Shown piece by piece: positions 31,871-44,073 of a stretch of DNA of 64,000 bases. Numbering within the stretch: the first letter of the stretch is position 1; each line of letters starts with the position of its first letter. The stretch spans positions 42,683,550 through 42,747,549 of the forward strand of contig OY294044.1 in the NCBI GenBank assembly GCA_958510825.1, written 5' to 3'. The translations under genes and the position numbers were made by a program. The stretch is from Brachypterus glaber. Lineage: Eukaryota > Arthropoda > Insecta > Coleoptera > Kateretidae. A model generated the notes under the pieces. It was not told where the DNA came from, did not search any database, and saw nothing but the letters and a program-made list of their open reading frames with translations.

Positions 31871-33056
31871 TATACACGGTGTATTTGAAATAGGGTCGGA
31901 AATTTTAACAGGTGATTCTACATGATAAAATATGACAAAAAGTTCCTATAAACATATGTCTAAAAATGCGTCATAAGGGAGCTACGCCCCTTTGAAATTG
32001 GCTAAAAAAATCGGTTTTTATTTAATAACTCAGGAACCCTTTGAGATATATTAACGAGGTTTTGCACGTAAATTAATCCTAATAAGGCCCATCTTTGTAT
32101 GTCATTTTCACGTACTTATTTAAACCAGGGGTGTGCGAAACGGGGGGGCCTTATCAGTTTTTTGTCCCAAACTTTTTTCTGTGTAACTTTTTTGCAATTT
32201 TATTTTTGAAATATGATTTCTCAGGTCAAAATACATAAAAAAGGTACTCTTGTTGTAATACTGTAGGATTAACCGTTTTCGAGAAAACTTCATTTGAACG
32301 TGAAATTTCACGGTTCGAGGCCGAAAAATTAAATACTAAAATGTCGAAAACCAAAATTTAAATGATGCAATGTTATTCTACATCCAAAACTAAGAAAAAA
32401 AGTTTCCAACATGTAGGTCGAAAAAACGCTTTTAAAGCTACCATAGCCCTTTAAAAATGGTGCATATTTAGGAGACCATAACTCCATTAGGATTGATTTT
32501 TGGAAGTACCTGTATATGAGGTTTTTTTCTTAGTTTTTAATGTACATTCGCCCTGCATCATTAAAATTTTGGTTTTCAACATTTTAGTATTTAATTTTTC
32601 GTCCTCGAACCGTGGAATTTCACCTTCAAATGAATTTTTCTCGAAAACGGTTAATCCTACAGTATTACAACAAGAGTACCTTTTTTATGTATTTTAACCT
32701 GAGGAATCATATTTCAAAAATAAAATTGCAAAAAAGTTACACAGAAAAAAGTTTGGAACAAAAAACTGATAAGCCCCCCCCCCCGTTTCGCACACCCCTG
32801 GTTGAAATAAGTACATGAAAATAACACATAAAAACGGGCCTTGGTAGGATTAGTTGACGTGCAAAACCTCGTTGATATATCTCAAAGGGTTCCTAAGTTA
32901 TTAAATAAAAACCGATTTTTTTAGCCAATTTCAAAGGGGCGTAGCTAGCTTATGACGCATTTTTAGACATATGTTTATAGGAACTTTTTTTCATATTTTA
33001 TGATATAGAATCATCTGTTAAAATTTCCGACCCTATTTCAAATACACCGTGTATAT
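31871..33056. mobile_element. Long foldback element A, about 1.19 kb
   Basis: The element is an inverted repeat over nearly its whole length. The left arm starts atacacggtgtatttgaaat, the right arm ends with its complement. Internal pairs include taaacatatgtctaaaaatg, cataagggagctacgcccct, ttttgcacgt, tttgtcccaaactttttt and tcgagaaaa. The asymmetric centre is short (about 32440-32540). Short open frames in both strands (for example 32120-32311 and 32612-32818) are mirror images of each other created by the arms, not genes. No transposase. Confidence 0.85.
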
Positions 33057-33172
33057 TTTTTGGTGTTAGGTAAGTTTCTCGTACACGAAAATCGAAATAC
33101 CTATAATTCACAAAGATCGAAAACAAACTATGGTACACCAAAAGTGAAATAATTTACATTGGGGGAGTTAGC

Positions 33173-35245
33173 ATATACAGGGTTATTTAGAAATAAGTTC
33201 GAGAAATTCAAGATGTGAGTCTACGTTAAAAAATATGAACAAAAGTTCCTATAAAGGTTGGTCCGGAAATGAGTCCTAAGGGATCTACAGCTTTTTAAAA
33301 TTGTAATAAAAGTGTTTATTTAATAACTCTTGTACCCTTTAAGCCAGAGCGATGAGATTTTGCATATATACTATGGTCTATTTCATCAAGCAAGATAGTA
33401 AACTAAAAATCTCACAGTGAATATTTTCAAAACAGATTCGAATATACTGCATAGTTTATTTTATAAAGCATAACTACACGGTGTATTTGAAATAGCATCG
33501 GAAATTTTAACAGATAATTCTACATCATAAAATATGACTAAAAGTTCCTATAAACATACGTCTAAAAATGCGTCATAAGGGAGCTACGCCCCTTTGAAAG
33601 TGGCTAAAAAATCGATTTTTATTTAATAACTCAGGAACTCTTTGAGATATATCAACGAGGTTTTGCACGTCAACTAACCCTACCAAGGCCCGTTTTTATT
33701 TGTTATTTTCATGTACTTATTTCAACCAGGGGTGTGCGAAACGGGGGGGGGGGGGGCTTATCAGTTTTTTGTTTCAAACTTTTTTCTGTGTAACTTTTTT
33801 GCAGTTTTATTTTTGAAATATGATTCCTCAGGTCAAAATACATAAAAAATGTACTCTTGTTGTAATACTGTAGGATTAACCGTCTTCTAGAAAAATTCAT
33901 TGAAGGTGAAATTCCACGGTTCGAGGACGAAAAATTAAATACTAAAATGTTGAAAACCAAAATTTTAATGATGCAGGGCGAATGTACATTAAAAACTAAG
34001 AAAAACCCTCATATAGAGGTATTTCCAAAAATCAATCCTATGGTCTCCTAAATATGCACCATTTTTAAAGGGCTATGGTAGCTTTAAAAGCGTTTTTTTT
34101 TGACCTACATGTATGGAAACTTTTTTTCTTAGTTTTTGATGTAGAATAACATTGCATCATTAAAATTTTGGTTTTCGACATTTTAGTATTTAATTTTTCG
34201 TCCTCGAACCGTGAAATTTCACCTTCAAATGAACTTTTCTCGAAAACGGTTAATCCTACAGTATTACAACAAGAGTACCTTTCTTATGTATTTTGACCTG
34301 AGGAATCATATTTCAAAAATAAAATTGCAAAAAAGTTACACAGAAAAAAGTTTGGGACAAAAAACTGATAAGGCCCCCCATTTCGCACACCACTGGTTTA
34401 AATAAGTACGTGAAAATGACATACAAAGATGGGCCTTATTAGGATTAATTCACGTGCAAAACCTCGTTAATATATCTAAAAGGGTTCCTGAGTTATTAAA
34501 TAAAAACCGATTTTTTTAGCCAATTTCAAAGGGGCGTGGCTCCCTTATGACGCATTTTTAGACATATGTTTATAGGAACTTTTTGTCATATTTTATCATG
34601 TAGAATCACCTGTTAAAATTTCCTACGCTATTTCAAATACACCCTGTATATTGTATGTTTGTGTAACATATACTATTCAAACCTGGTTGTAAAAATACTT
34701 ATTTACTGTTCCATTTTTAATTTACTATCTTGCTTAAAAAACAGACCATAGTATTAATAGGGGCAATAAGTTTATGTTAATTTATTTTTTTGAATTTATC
34801 AAGCTTGCCTAGACCGACAAAATATGTGAGGTTTAACACATTTTTGCCCCAAACTTTTGTATGACATACACAGTGTATTTTTTTTTGGATTTCTTGTAAT
34901 ACACATAGAATCCTTCGGTAAAAATACATAAAAAATGTCATATGTGTAAGACTGTAGGAACAACCGTTTTGAAAAAAAATGCAATTAACAGGAAGTAACA
35001 TTTTGTGCCACTAAAAATGTTACTTTTTAAAAGGCTATAACTCCTTTAATATTAAATTTAGGTGTTTTGGTGAAGAATAATTTTGCTTAGTTTTAAGTGA
35101 AGAATCGCCCTGTAGCATTAAAGTTTTATTGGTGATTTCAATATGTCCATCTTCGAAGGGCCGCAGCTCCCTTAGGGCTCATTTCTGGACCAACCTTTAT
35201 AGGAACTTTTTTTAATAATTTTTAAGGTCTTAACTGTCTTTTAAC
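33173..35245. mobile_element. Foldback element of the 'tatacagggttatt' family, split by foldback B
   Basis: The left part (33173-33477) begins tatacagggttatttagaaa and includes cctataaaggttggtccgga; the right part (34657-35245) contains the matching aggctataactcc, cagctcccttagggctcatt and ggaccaacctttataggaac in inverted order. Inner pairs caagatagtaaac / tttactatcttg (near 33405 and 34720) show that the insertion lies near the centre. The far right end is eroded. It is related to elements at 36870-37552 and 41857-42870. Confidence 0.7.
33478..34656. mobile_element. Long foldback element B, about 1.18 kb, same family as A in opposite orientation
   Basis: The ends read acggtgtatttgaaata and tatttcaaatacaccctgt. 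The asymmetric core (gcaccatttttaaagggcta, tggtctcctaaatat) is the complement of that in A, so the two copies are inserted in opposite directions. Arms contain the same words as A. The element interrupts 33173-35245. Frames such as 33709-33960 (minus) and 34211-34405 (plus) are produced by the arms. Confidence 0.85.
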
Positions 35246-36203
35246 AACATGCATACACTTGAATTATTTTAATATATGGTTTGTATTTTTCTGTTTTTTT
35301 TTTTATGACAAAAGTACATTTTGTAGGGTGAAGCGGATCACTGTATGTTTTAAAATAGGCATTTCCAAGATAGACGATGAACCTATTAGGTAGTAAATGT
35401 ACAGTGAACGTTCTACGGAAGAAACCTACATCAAAAGAAGTGTTTTTTGTATAGTACAGTGGACGCTCTACGGAAGAAACCTATATAAAAAGAAGAAGTT
35501 TCGTATAGCTGAAGAATCAAATTGTCCGAAAAGCTGAAGACAAATTATAGTGAAGAGGAAAATATATTTCAGAAATATTTCTACTATACTCTAGAATAAC
35601 TAAGCTAAAAAATTATTTGAAAAATAATTCTTACCTATTCTATGTATTATTTTTTTACCAAAGTACAAAGAATTTGATTTTTTATTTATAGGCATTGAAT
35701 ATATTTTTGTTTCTAGTTCTAAACTTTGAGAATATGTTTTTCTATTTATTAGCTAGAACTATGTTTGTTTAAATTTTTTATATAGAAAATTTAATTATTG
35801 TAATAAAAAATCTCTTACTTTGGTTTTTTATTTTTTATTTTAATACGCTCTATCGCCTATTATTTGGTTTTATTGTTTTTTGATTAATTTGGTTTTCTGT
35901 TAGTCTTTAAGAACGATTTTTTGGCTAAACAGTAATTGATCCGCTTCACCCCCATTCATGGGGTGAAGATGATCAACCTTTAATAAAGAAAAACTCAAAG
36001 AAATTATTAGCTAAATTTTTCTCAAAATGTTTAATGTATAGCCGAATAGTAAGCTTATAAAATTTCACATTTTTTGTTCAGTAGATACATACATTTAGTC
36101 TGCCAGTAACTCCAACATTTTTAAAATCAGATATGATAATTTCGTATTGTAAAATTAGATCAAATGAGTATTATAGGTTTTAAACCTTCACTCATATTTT
36201 TTC

Positions 36204-36241
<38 letters not shown>

Positions 36242-36407
36242 TTAAATATTTAAAGAAAATGGATAATTTTGGTACGCTTCACCCCAGATTACGGTACCTA
36301 ACTTAATTAGGCACCTAAAATATTATGAATTTTACAACAACTGTATTTATATTAGCAAATATATGGTATACTGTATATTATAAAGTGAATTAGTATACGG
36401 TATTCTG
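35246..36407. other. A/T-rich DNA with an inverted 'gggtgaagcggatca' pair and an AAT microsatellite
   Basis: gggtgaagcggatcac (about 35328) is opposed by ttgatccgcttcacccc (about 35936-35952), with a third related word (acgcttcaccccaga) near 36276. A two-unit tandem (gtacagtgaacgttctacgg and gtacagtggacgctctacgg, about 35399 and 35453) lies between. (AAT)n spans 36205-36243. No gene. Confidence 0.5.
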
Positions 36408-36676
36408 TAAATTTTGCATTATTTACTAAGATTTTGTAATTATTTATATATGGTTACATGTACATGGTATATCCACTTATATTATAAACTGTATTATTGT
36501 TACGTGTACATTGTATACCAACGAATACTATAAACTGTATATTATACATCTGTATTATACAGTTGTATACTATACAGTTTATAGTATACGTGGGTATACC
36601 ATTTATAATATACATTGTATATATACATATATAAATAATTACAAAATCTTGGTAAATAATTCAAAATTTACAAAAC
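36408..36676. repeat. Hairpin, about 270 bp, TA-rich
   Basis: tttactaagattttgtaatt with atttatatatg on the left is complemented by catatataaat and aattacaaaatcttggtaaa on the right. Inside, ctataaactgtata and tatacagtttatag form a second level. A 93-residue Tyr-rich frame here (36511-36792) is a composition artefact. Confidence 0.7.
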
Positions 36677-36869
36677 ATAAAAATATATTGCTATTTAGCA
36701 TTGTATTTCTTATCATATCTTTAAATGCACATCTTTACGTGGGTAGGTGTACTAATAACCCACGTAAAATATTAAAAAACAACTGTTTCTAGTATTATAG
36801 AGTAGCATTATTTAATTTATTTTGAACTGTAAAACTATTTTCCTCTATCAAATGATTATTGTAATTTTT

Positions 36870-37552
36870 ATACAGGGTGATCAGTAACTGCCATGCCAAA
36901 ATTTAAGAGGTGATTCTACATCCAAAAATATGAAAAAAAGTTTTTATAAAGGTTGTTCCGGAAATGAGCTTAGGGAGCTAGGGCATCTAATTTTAATGCT
37001 GCAAGGTGATTCTTCATTTAAAACTGATTAAAATAGTATTCTTCACAAAAACACCTAAATTTAATATTAAAGGAGTAAGAAATAGCCTTTTAAAAAGTAA
37101 CGTTTTTGGTGGCACAAAATGTTACTTCCTCTTAATTGCATTTTTCTTGAAAGCGGTTGCTCCTACAGTGTTACACTACTGATATTTTTGATGTATTTTT
37201 ACTCAAGCAATCCACATTCTTTACAAAAAATCCAAAAAACACATAAAAAAGTTTGGGACAAAAATGTGTTAAGCCTAATATATTTTTCCGTCTTCTGGAT
37301 AAACTCAAAAAAATAAATTTACATAAAATTATTGCCCTTATTAATATTAGTGTACATGCAAATGCTCGTCGCTTTAGCTTAAAGGTTACCAGAGTTATTA
37401 ATTAAAAACCTTATATTTATTACAATTTTAAAGGGCCGTAGCTCCCTTAGGGCTTATTTGCTGGCCAACCTTTATAGGAACTTCTTTTGATATTTTTGGA
37501 TGCAGAATCACCTCTTAAATTTTGGCATGCCAGTTATTGATCACCCAGTATA
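36870..37552. mobile_element. Foldback element C, about 680 bp
   Basis: Left end tacagggtgatcagtaactg, right end cagttattgatcacccagta. Pairs include catgccaaaatttaagaggt and ggtgattctacatcc with their complements. The interior shares gcacaaaatgttacttcctc and a tttgggacaaaaatgtgtta block with 33173-35245, and the frames there (for example 37119-37316) are repeat by-products. Confidence 0.8.
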
Positions 37553-38760
37553 CTACCCTACTACCCTAAAAAGCAGTAACTCCATATTTAATAAAACTGA
37601 AATAATGGCAAAAACAGTAAATCGTCTTAGCCACTCCCTTGTGTTATAGCCAGAATCGAGAAAGTGGGCGTATAAATTTAGGTTTAAAGTACCTTTATTA
37701 TAACACAAGTACGCAATCATTAATTATTTATTTAAATAAAAAAATGGCACATACTGCTTTTTAGTTTAGTATCTCGTAGTCAAAATTTTTAGGAATGCTA
37801 AACTAAAAAGCAGTATGTGACAAGATAAAGAGAAAACAATCCCAAAAATAAAAAATATATATATATTTTTAAATTTCCTTTTAAAAATAAATTTTACTTC
37901 CCCCAAGGAAAGTCTGGAGTTAATAAAAAAATTTAAAAAATTGTATTACTTTTTTTCACGTTTGTCGACGTTTTATATCCAAAAAAACATGATTTCCGTA
38001 AAAAATCTGTGTCTCGGTCTATCTGTCTGTCCGTCTGTCTAAAAATTTGTGACCACGATAACTCGACAACGCTTTGAGCTAAAGACTTCAAATTTTGACC
38101 ACAGGTTGATTATCCGAAATTCTGGGCTGGGATTGTTTTTGATACAATTTGGTGTGGGTTAAGGGAGTAAAACAAGGTTAAAACAAGTTTTTTTCAAAAC
38201 ATTTATTTTTTTGTTTTTTTTTCGAAACAAGAAACATTTTTAATTTTTTTTGAAAAAATTTCAAAAAAAAAAAAATTAAAAAAAAAATTTCAAAAAAAAA
38301 AAATTATTTTTTTTGTTTTCCAATTTAATTGTTTTAATATACAAAGACATACAGGGAAAAGTATTATTTTGTTGGCAGCAGTTTGCTATTTCCGGAAAAC
38401 CTAGCGTCATAAAAAAGCTATAATAATGCAAAAAGAAACTGTTTTATTAATGCTTTTCATTTTTTTAATTTTATTTTAATATATTAGGTAATAAAAAACT
38501 GTCTGTCCGATATGCCACTAATATTTTCTTTCATAATAAAAAACTTATTTGGAGTTACTGCTTTTTAGCTTAGTAACAGTCCCTTATTTTGGAGATACTG
38601 CAATTTTCATAAGTTTATAACTGCATAAATAAAACTATTTACTCAAATTTGATAGGTTCAATAAATAGCCCATGGAAATGCACAACTAAGTGTAAGGTTA
38701 ATTAAAAATCCACAAAAATTGGAGTTACGACTTTCTAGCGTAGTAGGGCAGTATAGTAGT
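37550..38760. mobile_element. TIR element with recurring 'ctaaaaagcagta' words and an inserted repeat
   Basis: The ends tactaccctactaccctaaa with aagcagtaactcca, and the complement of tggagttacgactttctagc with gtagtagggcagtatag, define the element. The word actgctttttag(c/t)ttagta or its complement occurs near 37577, 37758, 37801, 38559 and, degenerate, 38722. The part 37870-38385 is a minus-strand copy of the repeat at 16660-17315 and is probably a later insertion. Confidence 0.65.
37870..38385 (-). repeat. Second copy of the 16660-17315 repeat, inverted
   Basis: It reads, on the minus strand, from ctgctgccaacaaaataata through a single conserved module (accaaattgtatcaaaaaca, cccagcccagaat, gtggtcaaaatttgaagtct, gttatcgtggtcacaaattt, gacagacggacagacaga) to actttccttgggggaagtaa. 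It has one module where 16660-17315 has two. Confidence 0.75.
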
Positions 38761-39391
38761 TCGTATATGATCATAAAGCTATTCCACCTAACATAAAATA
38801 AATATAAACAAGTCGTAATTGCATGCTTAACCTGAAAATTGTTAATGTATTTCTACAAACAAAGGCGATTATTAAAAAATATTGAAAATATTTGAAATAT
38901 TTCTGGTTAAGAAATTCTGTACGATATAGAAGTTCTGGAGCGTAGCATTGTCCACTTATTCTCAATAATATTTATTCATATTTAAATAAGTTTAAACATG
39001 AATCGGTAGCTGTATAAAGGGGTTAACTCCACCAAAGTTAAAATGAGCAAACCAAAAAAAACTGTATAGCTTTAACCCTAAAGGAGCTAAAATATTTTTT
39101 ACCCCAGGTAAAATAAAACCTACACCGTAAAAAGGCAATTAAAAAAAATATCTCTTAAAATAACGCTTATCATATAATAATCTTATAACATTGATGGTTT
39201 ATCATAATTTACACAGCTGGTAAGTTAAAATAAGCTTATTAACTCAATTTTATACTTAAACTAAACAATCTTAAATAAATAACTTAAATTTGGGCACAGT
39301 TCCTCGATGTCATCATTTTTTAGTATTTTTGAATGTAATTTTAATTTATTTCATATTTTATCATTTTATACTTGTTTTTTTTTTTAAGTAT
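38761..39391. other. Intergenic A/T-rich DNA, nothing recognised
   Basis: A 64-residue minus-strand frame (38771-38965) has no motif. No repeats could be delimited. Confidence 0.4.
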
Positions 39392-41461
39392 TACACAGGT
39401 CAACATTTAGTATGGAAAAGAACACCGGACCAGACCTAGGTACCCAGGAGTTTTTGGGGTCACTGACTTCGATGCCGAGGTCGGTCAAGCTCTCACATCA
39501 GTTTCAAGGTCATTTGAAGGTCAAACTGAGAAAAGGTGGTTGAAAAAATCTGAAAAAAATCATAAATAAGTTTTTGAGGTCGCTGATTCCGATGCTAAGG
39601 GTGGTCAAGGTCTATCACCTTCGTTTCAAAGTCATTTGAAGGTCAAACTGAGAAAACATCTGAAAAAAATCATATATAAGTTTTTGGGGTCGCTGAATTC
39701 GAATCCGGTGTTTGCTTACCCTTAAAAGGCATCCAAAGGCCTTTGCAAGGTCATTACTAGGAAATTTCGAGGTTAATTAGTGAGGAGAATATGTCAAAAA
39801 AATTGAAAAAATGTATATAAGTTCAAAATATCAAAATATTTAAACAAAGTTTTTTCAAAAACGTGCCATTTCAGGCTAACTTTTTTTTCATATTTTGATA
39901 GTATCATGTGTTGGGAAAAAAGGCATAAAAAAAACCTGGGCGATTTTGAGAGTTTTTTTTTAAATCGACATTACTATTTTTTCTCCTGTTCTTAAGTTAA
40001 ACCGTCTTATTGGTAAAATGAAACATATTTTAAAAATAAAATTTACATAGGGATAAAATAAGCCACTTATGTTATCTAGAAAATTAGTGTTTGTCCCAAT
40101 ATAGCTTATAACCTTGAAACCTAAATTATAAGGTCAAACTGAGAAAAGTTCGTTGAAAGAATCTGCAAAAAATCATACATAAGTTTTTAGGGTCGCTGAT
40201 TCCGATGCTAAGGTCAATCAAGCTCTATCACGTCAGTTTCAAGGTCATTTGAAGGTCAAACTAAACAAAGGTAGTTGAAAACATCTGAAAAAAAATACAT
40301 AGGTTTTTGGGGTCTCTAAGTTCGAATCCGGTGTTTGTTTACCCTTAAAAGTCATACAGAGGTCATTGAAAGGTAATTTTAAGGTAATTTCAAGGTTAAT
40401 TGGAGAAAAACAGAGAAGAATCTATCAAAAAATCTGAAAATATTCATATAAAGTTTTCTGGGTCGCTGTTGTACCCTTAAGGGGTCATTTAAAGGTCATT
40501 ATGAGGATTAATTGATACACTTGAAAAATCCGAAGGTTTTTTCTTTACTTTTAGCATAAGCTTTTCAAATTTTTAACACATGTCAACAACAAATTAACGT
40601 GTAGTTTCACCCAGGGCGCCTCTATGTGGTGACGGTGAACCTCCACGTGGTGACGGTGCACAGTGGGCCAGAAATAAAATAAATTAACAAAACTCTGAAT
40701 TTGTGTGTACCTTTATTTTTGATACCGCTGATTTAGAATATCATAGTGAAAAATCTGAAAAAAAAAAATCCGCGGCACTAGGATGGAACATATTTTAAAT
40801 AACCCAGGCTTTTTTTTCCCAACACCTGGTACTATCAAAATATGAAAAAAAAAGTTACCCCGAAATGGCACGTTTTTGAAAAAACTTGTTTTAAATATTT
40901 TGATATACGCAACTCATATATATTTTTTTTCAATTTTTTTGACAGATTCTCCTCACTAATTAACCTCGAAATTACCTAGTAATGACCTTGCAACGATCTT
41001 TGGATGCCTTTTAAGGGTAAGCAAACACCGGATTCAAACTCAGTGACCCCAAAAACTTATATACGATTTTTTTCAGATGTTTTCTCAGTTTGACCTTCAA
41101 ATGGCTTTGAAACTGAGGTGATAGAGCTTGACCATCCTTAGCATCGGAATCAGCGAACTTATTTATGATTTTTTTCAGATTTTTTCAACCAGCTTTTCTG
41201 AGTTTGACCTTCATATGACCTTGAAACTGACGTGACAGAGCTTGACTGACCTTAGCATCGGAATCAGAGGTCCTAAAAACTTACGTATGATTTTTTTCAA
41301 ATTTTTTCAACCACCTTATCTCAGTTTGACCTTCAAATGACCTTGAAACTGATGTGATAGAGCTTGACCGACCTCGGCATCGAAATCAGTGACCCCAAAA
41401 ACCCCTGGGTACCTGGGTCTGGTCCGGTGTTTTTTTCCATAGTAAAGGTTGACCTGTGTTA
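39392..41461. mobile_element. Very long foldback element, about 2.07 kb, with internal tandem units
   Basis: Left end tacacaggtcaacatttagt with caccggaccagacc; right end is the complement (ggtctggtccggtg, ttgacctgtgtt). Arms of about 570-670 bases each contain two or three direct units of roughly 110 bases: tttttggggtcgctgattcc, gatgctaaggt, tcaagctctatcac, tttcaaggtcatttgaaggt and caaactgagaaaa. The centre (about 40130-40500) has further units in the orientation of the left arm, so it is not symmetric. A GC-rich 2 x 21-bp repeat (cctc.a.gtggtgacggtg) lies near 40618-40660. No coding frame. Confidence 0.85.
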
Positions 41462-41856
41462 TTATTTTTAGTAAACCTTGCCCTAAAGAAGTACCAAAAA
41501 TAAGGGGCGAGACGTTGGCTTTTTAATTTTTGTTATTTTTAATTGTGCTCTTAAAAGCAAGACTTCCAACTAATATAATTAATAAAGAAGAAAAATAATT
41601 TAAATACTTTCAATTTTATAATTCTAAAATATAAAAGTAAAAATTAAAAACAATTTAAATACGTTTTTCGCTCTATGAAATTCCCTGTGTATATAAATTA
41701 ATTGGGACGAAATATAATATATTTATGATAACATAACATTACTATGTTAAATTTTAATTATGTTATCACTGAAGCCTGTGTGCACTGGAATCGGGTTAAA
41801 AATCTTTAGGCAAATATAAAGCAGACAAATGAACTGTCTACTGTATATCTACATAG
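41462..41856. repeat. Direct-repeat flank, left of foldback D
   Basis: acgtttttcgctctatgaaa and gtgtatataaattaattggg (about 41658-41705) recur at 43002-43050 on the other side of foldback D. The rest of the stretch shows no gene. Confidence 0.55.
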
Positions 41857-42870
41857 ATATACAGGGTTATTCAGAAATAAGTTCGAGAAATTTAAGATCT
41901 GATTCTACGTTAAAAAATATAAAAAAAGTTCCTATAAAAGTTGGTCCGAAAACGAGTCCTAAGGGAGTTATGACCCTCCTAAGGGTACATCTAAAAAGTA
42001 GTTTTTATTTAATATTTCTGGAATACTATAAACCACACTGACGAGTTTTTGCACATGCCTTAAGATTGATAAAGGCTATAATTTCATGTAATTTTTGTTT
42101 GGCAATTTTTACCAGGGACGTGTAAAATCGGGGGCCGATGTCACTTTGTTGCCCAAGATTTTTTATCTGTATTTTTTGACATTTTCTGAATAAAATATTA
42201 ATCTTTAATAAAAAATACATAAAAAAGGTACTCTTTATGTAACACCGAAGGAGAAACCGTTTTCGAGAAAGTTACAATTAAAGAGGCAATTTCACGTTCC
42301 AAGCATAAAAACTATTAACTAAAAAATGAATTATTAAAAATTTCAAATACTGCATGGCGATTCTTCATCAAAAACTATAAAAAAAGTTCCCATACACAAA
42401 TCGCTTTTAAGGGAGCTGCGGTCCCTTAAAAAGTGTTATTTTTTAAGAGGCCGTAGTACTCTAAAAACTGATTTTCGAACCTCGACATAGACTAGCTTTT
42501 ATTACAGTTTTAAATGTAGAATCGCCCTACAGTATTGAAAATTTTATTGGTGCTTAGATAGATAAAAAAGTTTGGGGCAAAAACGTGACATCATCTTCCC
42601 CAGTTTGTACTTTCCTGGTTAAAATTACCTAATAAAAATTACATGAAATGATAGCATTTATCAATGCTAAGAAATGTGCAAAAATTAGTTAGTGTGGTTT
42701 ATAGGGTTCCAGAAATAAATAAAAACTACTTTTTAGATGTACCCTTAGAAGGGTCGTAGCTCCCTTAGGACTCATTTCCGGACTAACCTTTATAGGAACT
42801 TTTTTTTATATTTTTTAACGTAGAATCACCTCTTAAATTTCTGGAACTTATTTCTGAATAAACCAGTATA
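41857..42870. mobile_element. Foldback element D, about 1.01 kb
   Basis: Left end atacagggttattcagaaat and gttcgagaaattta; right end aaatttctggaacttatttc and tgaataaaccagtat. Further pairs are gtacatctaaaaagtagttt, taaaccacact and acatgaaat. A 64-residue minus-strand frame (42026-42220) is part of an arm. Same superfamily of ends as 33173-35245. Confidence 0.85.
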
Positions 42871-43901
42871 GTCCAAATGAAGCTAATATATTTAGAATTC
42901 TAAAATGTATAAATTAAAAATAAAAAAAATATATTATTTAGTAAATACATGTTGTTAAAAAAAAGTTAACCTCATTAAAAAAATCTAAAAACAATTTGAA
43001 AGACGTTCTTCGCTCTAATTATGAAACCCCCCGTGTATATAAATTAATTGGGATGAAAGAGGCGTGCAATTAAAAGTTGTCTTTAATTTATGGCTGACCT
43101 AGATCAAAAGTGCCAAGCAAATGCAAACAAATTTACTGAATAATAAGATAGAGCACAGGGAGTGACGTGACTTTTACTTTTATTAACTTTATGCAAAGTT
43201 CATTATTTTGTGTACCTTTTGACATTTTCAATGAAAGCCAGCAACCTGTTTCAGAAGCTATGAATAACACGGTACTCATTGAAAAAGTTTCAATCATAAA
43301 TAAAGTATCCTTTTTTTTATTGTTTTATAACCTCTTATTGCCGTATGGGTCAAATTACTAACGTACATACTCTTTTTTGTGTTTATAAGTATATATATTA
43401 ATTTTAATGGCTGCTACTGTTTCAACTTAGAACCATACAATTAATTTTGTTTTAGATCATATGTTGCCATTTCTGTTTTTTTTTACACAAGCCATTTAAT
43501 GTATGACTAGTGCTTATTGACTACCACTCCAACAGTGAGTTTAGTTTTTGTGTATTTTTATTCATTTAAAACTGCTGCAAAGGTAGGTGTTTTTTTTTAA
43601 AAACAACACCTAAAATATATATCCTGTATTTATAAGTAGGTATTAGGTGCTTTAAGACTATTTTGTAACATAAACTGAATTTTTTTTGCTTCAATATATA
43701 AAACAATGGTTAGTTACCTTTTTGGAACATTCGTCCACTGTGGAAATTTAGATTGTTTCTGAAAGGGAACACTGGGGAGTAATTTTCGTCATTAAAGACA
43801 CTGTTCTACAAAGGTGTAAAAGCCAAATGGAGAATTCTCCCATTAGATTAGACAGGGACAAAAGTTCTACCCAAAAAGGATAGAAGACATACATACACTC
43901 C
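42871..43901. other. Intergenic DNA; right copy of the flanking direct repeat at its start
   Basis: The block at about 42993-43058 matches 41650-41712. A 64-residue frame at 43167-43361 has no motif. Nothing else can be delimited. Confidence 0.4.
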
Positions 43902-43981
43902 CACTTCCACCCAACCAAACAAATGCTGTATTTGTTCTTTGTTGAACAAATACAATATTTACTTGGCCGGGCGAAAAGTGC
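43902..43981. mobile_element. Small hairpin, 80 bp, family of 44074-44172
   Basis: cacttccacccaaccaaaca and aatgctgtatttgttc are complemented by gaacaaatacaatattt and acttggccgggcgaaaagtg. It is a diverged relative of the next hairpin. Confidence 0.65.
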
Positions 43982-44073
43982 ATTATTAAAGAAATTACTG
44001 GCGCCATCTAAATTTTAGTAGAATTATCTTATTCTACAGATTCACATTAGCTATGTTCGTACGTGCCTCTCAC

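Noticed and set aside
32120..34405. Similar 63-83 residue frames on both strands (LQYYNKSTFFMYF, KLQKSYTEKSL) as a conserved small protein family
   Set aside because: They are mirror copies generated by the arms of foldback elements A and B; frame ends vary, and the similarity is explained by the DNA repeat.
34777..35001. Small frames with SKRLFLQS.TYDIFYVF and relatives at 37119-37316
   Set aside because: They are arm sequence of the foldback superfamily, with no independent evidence of coding.
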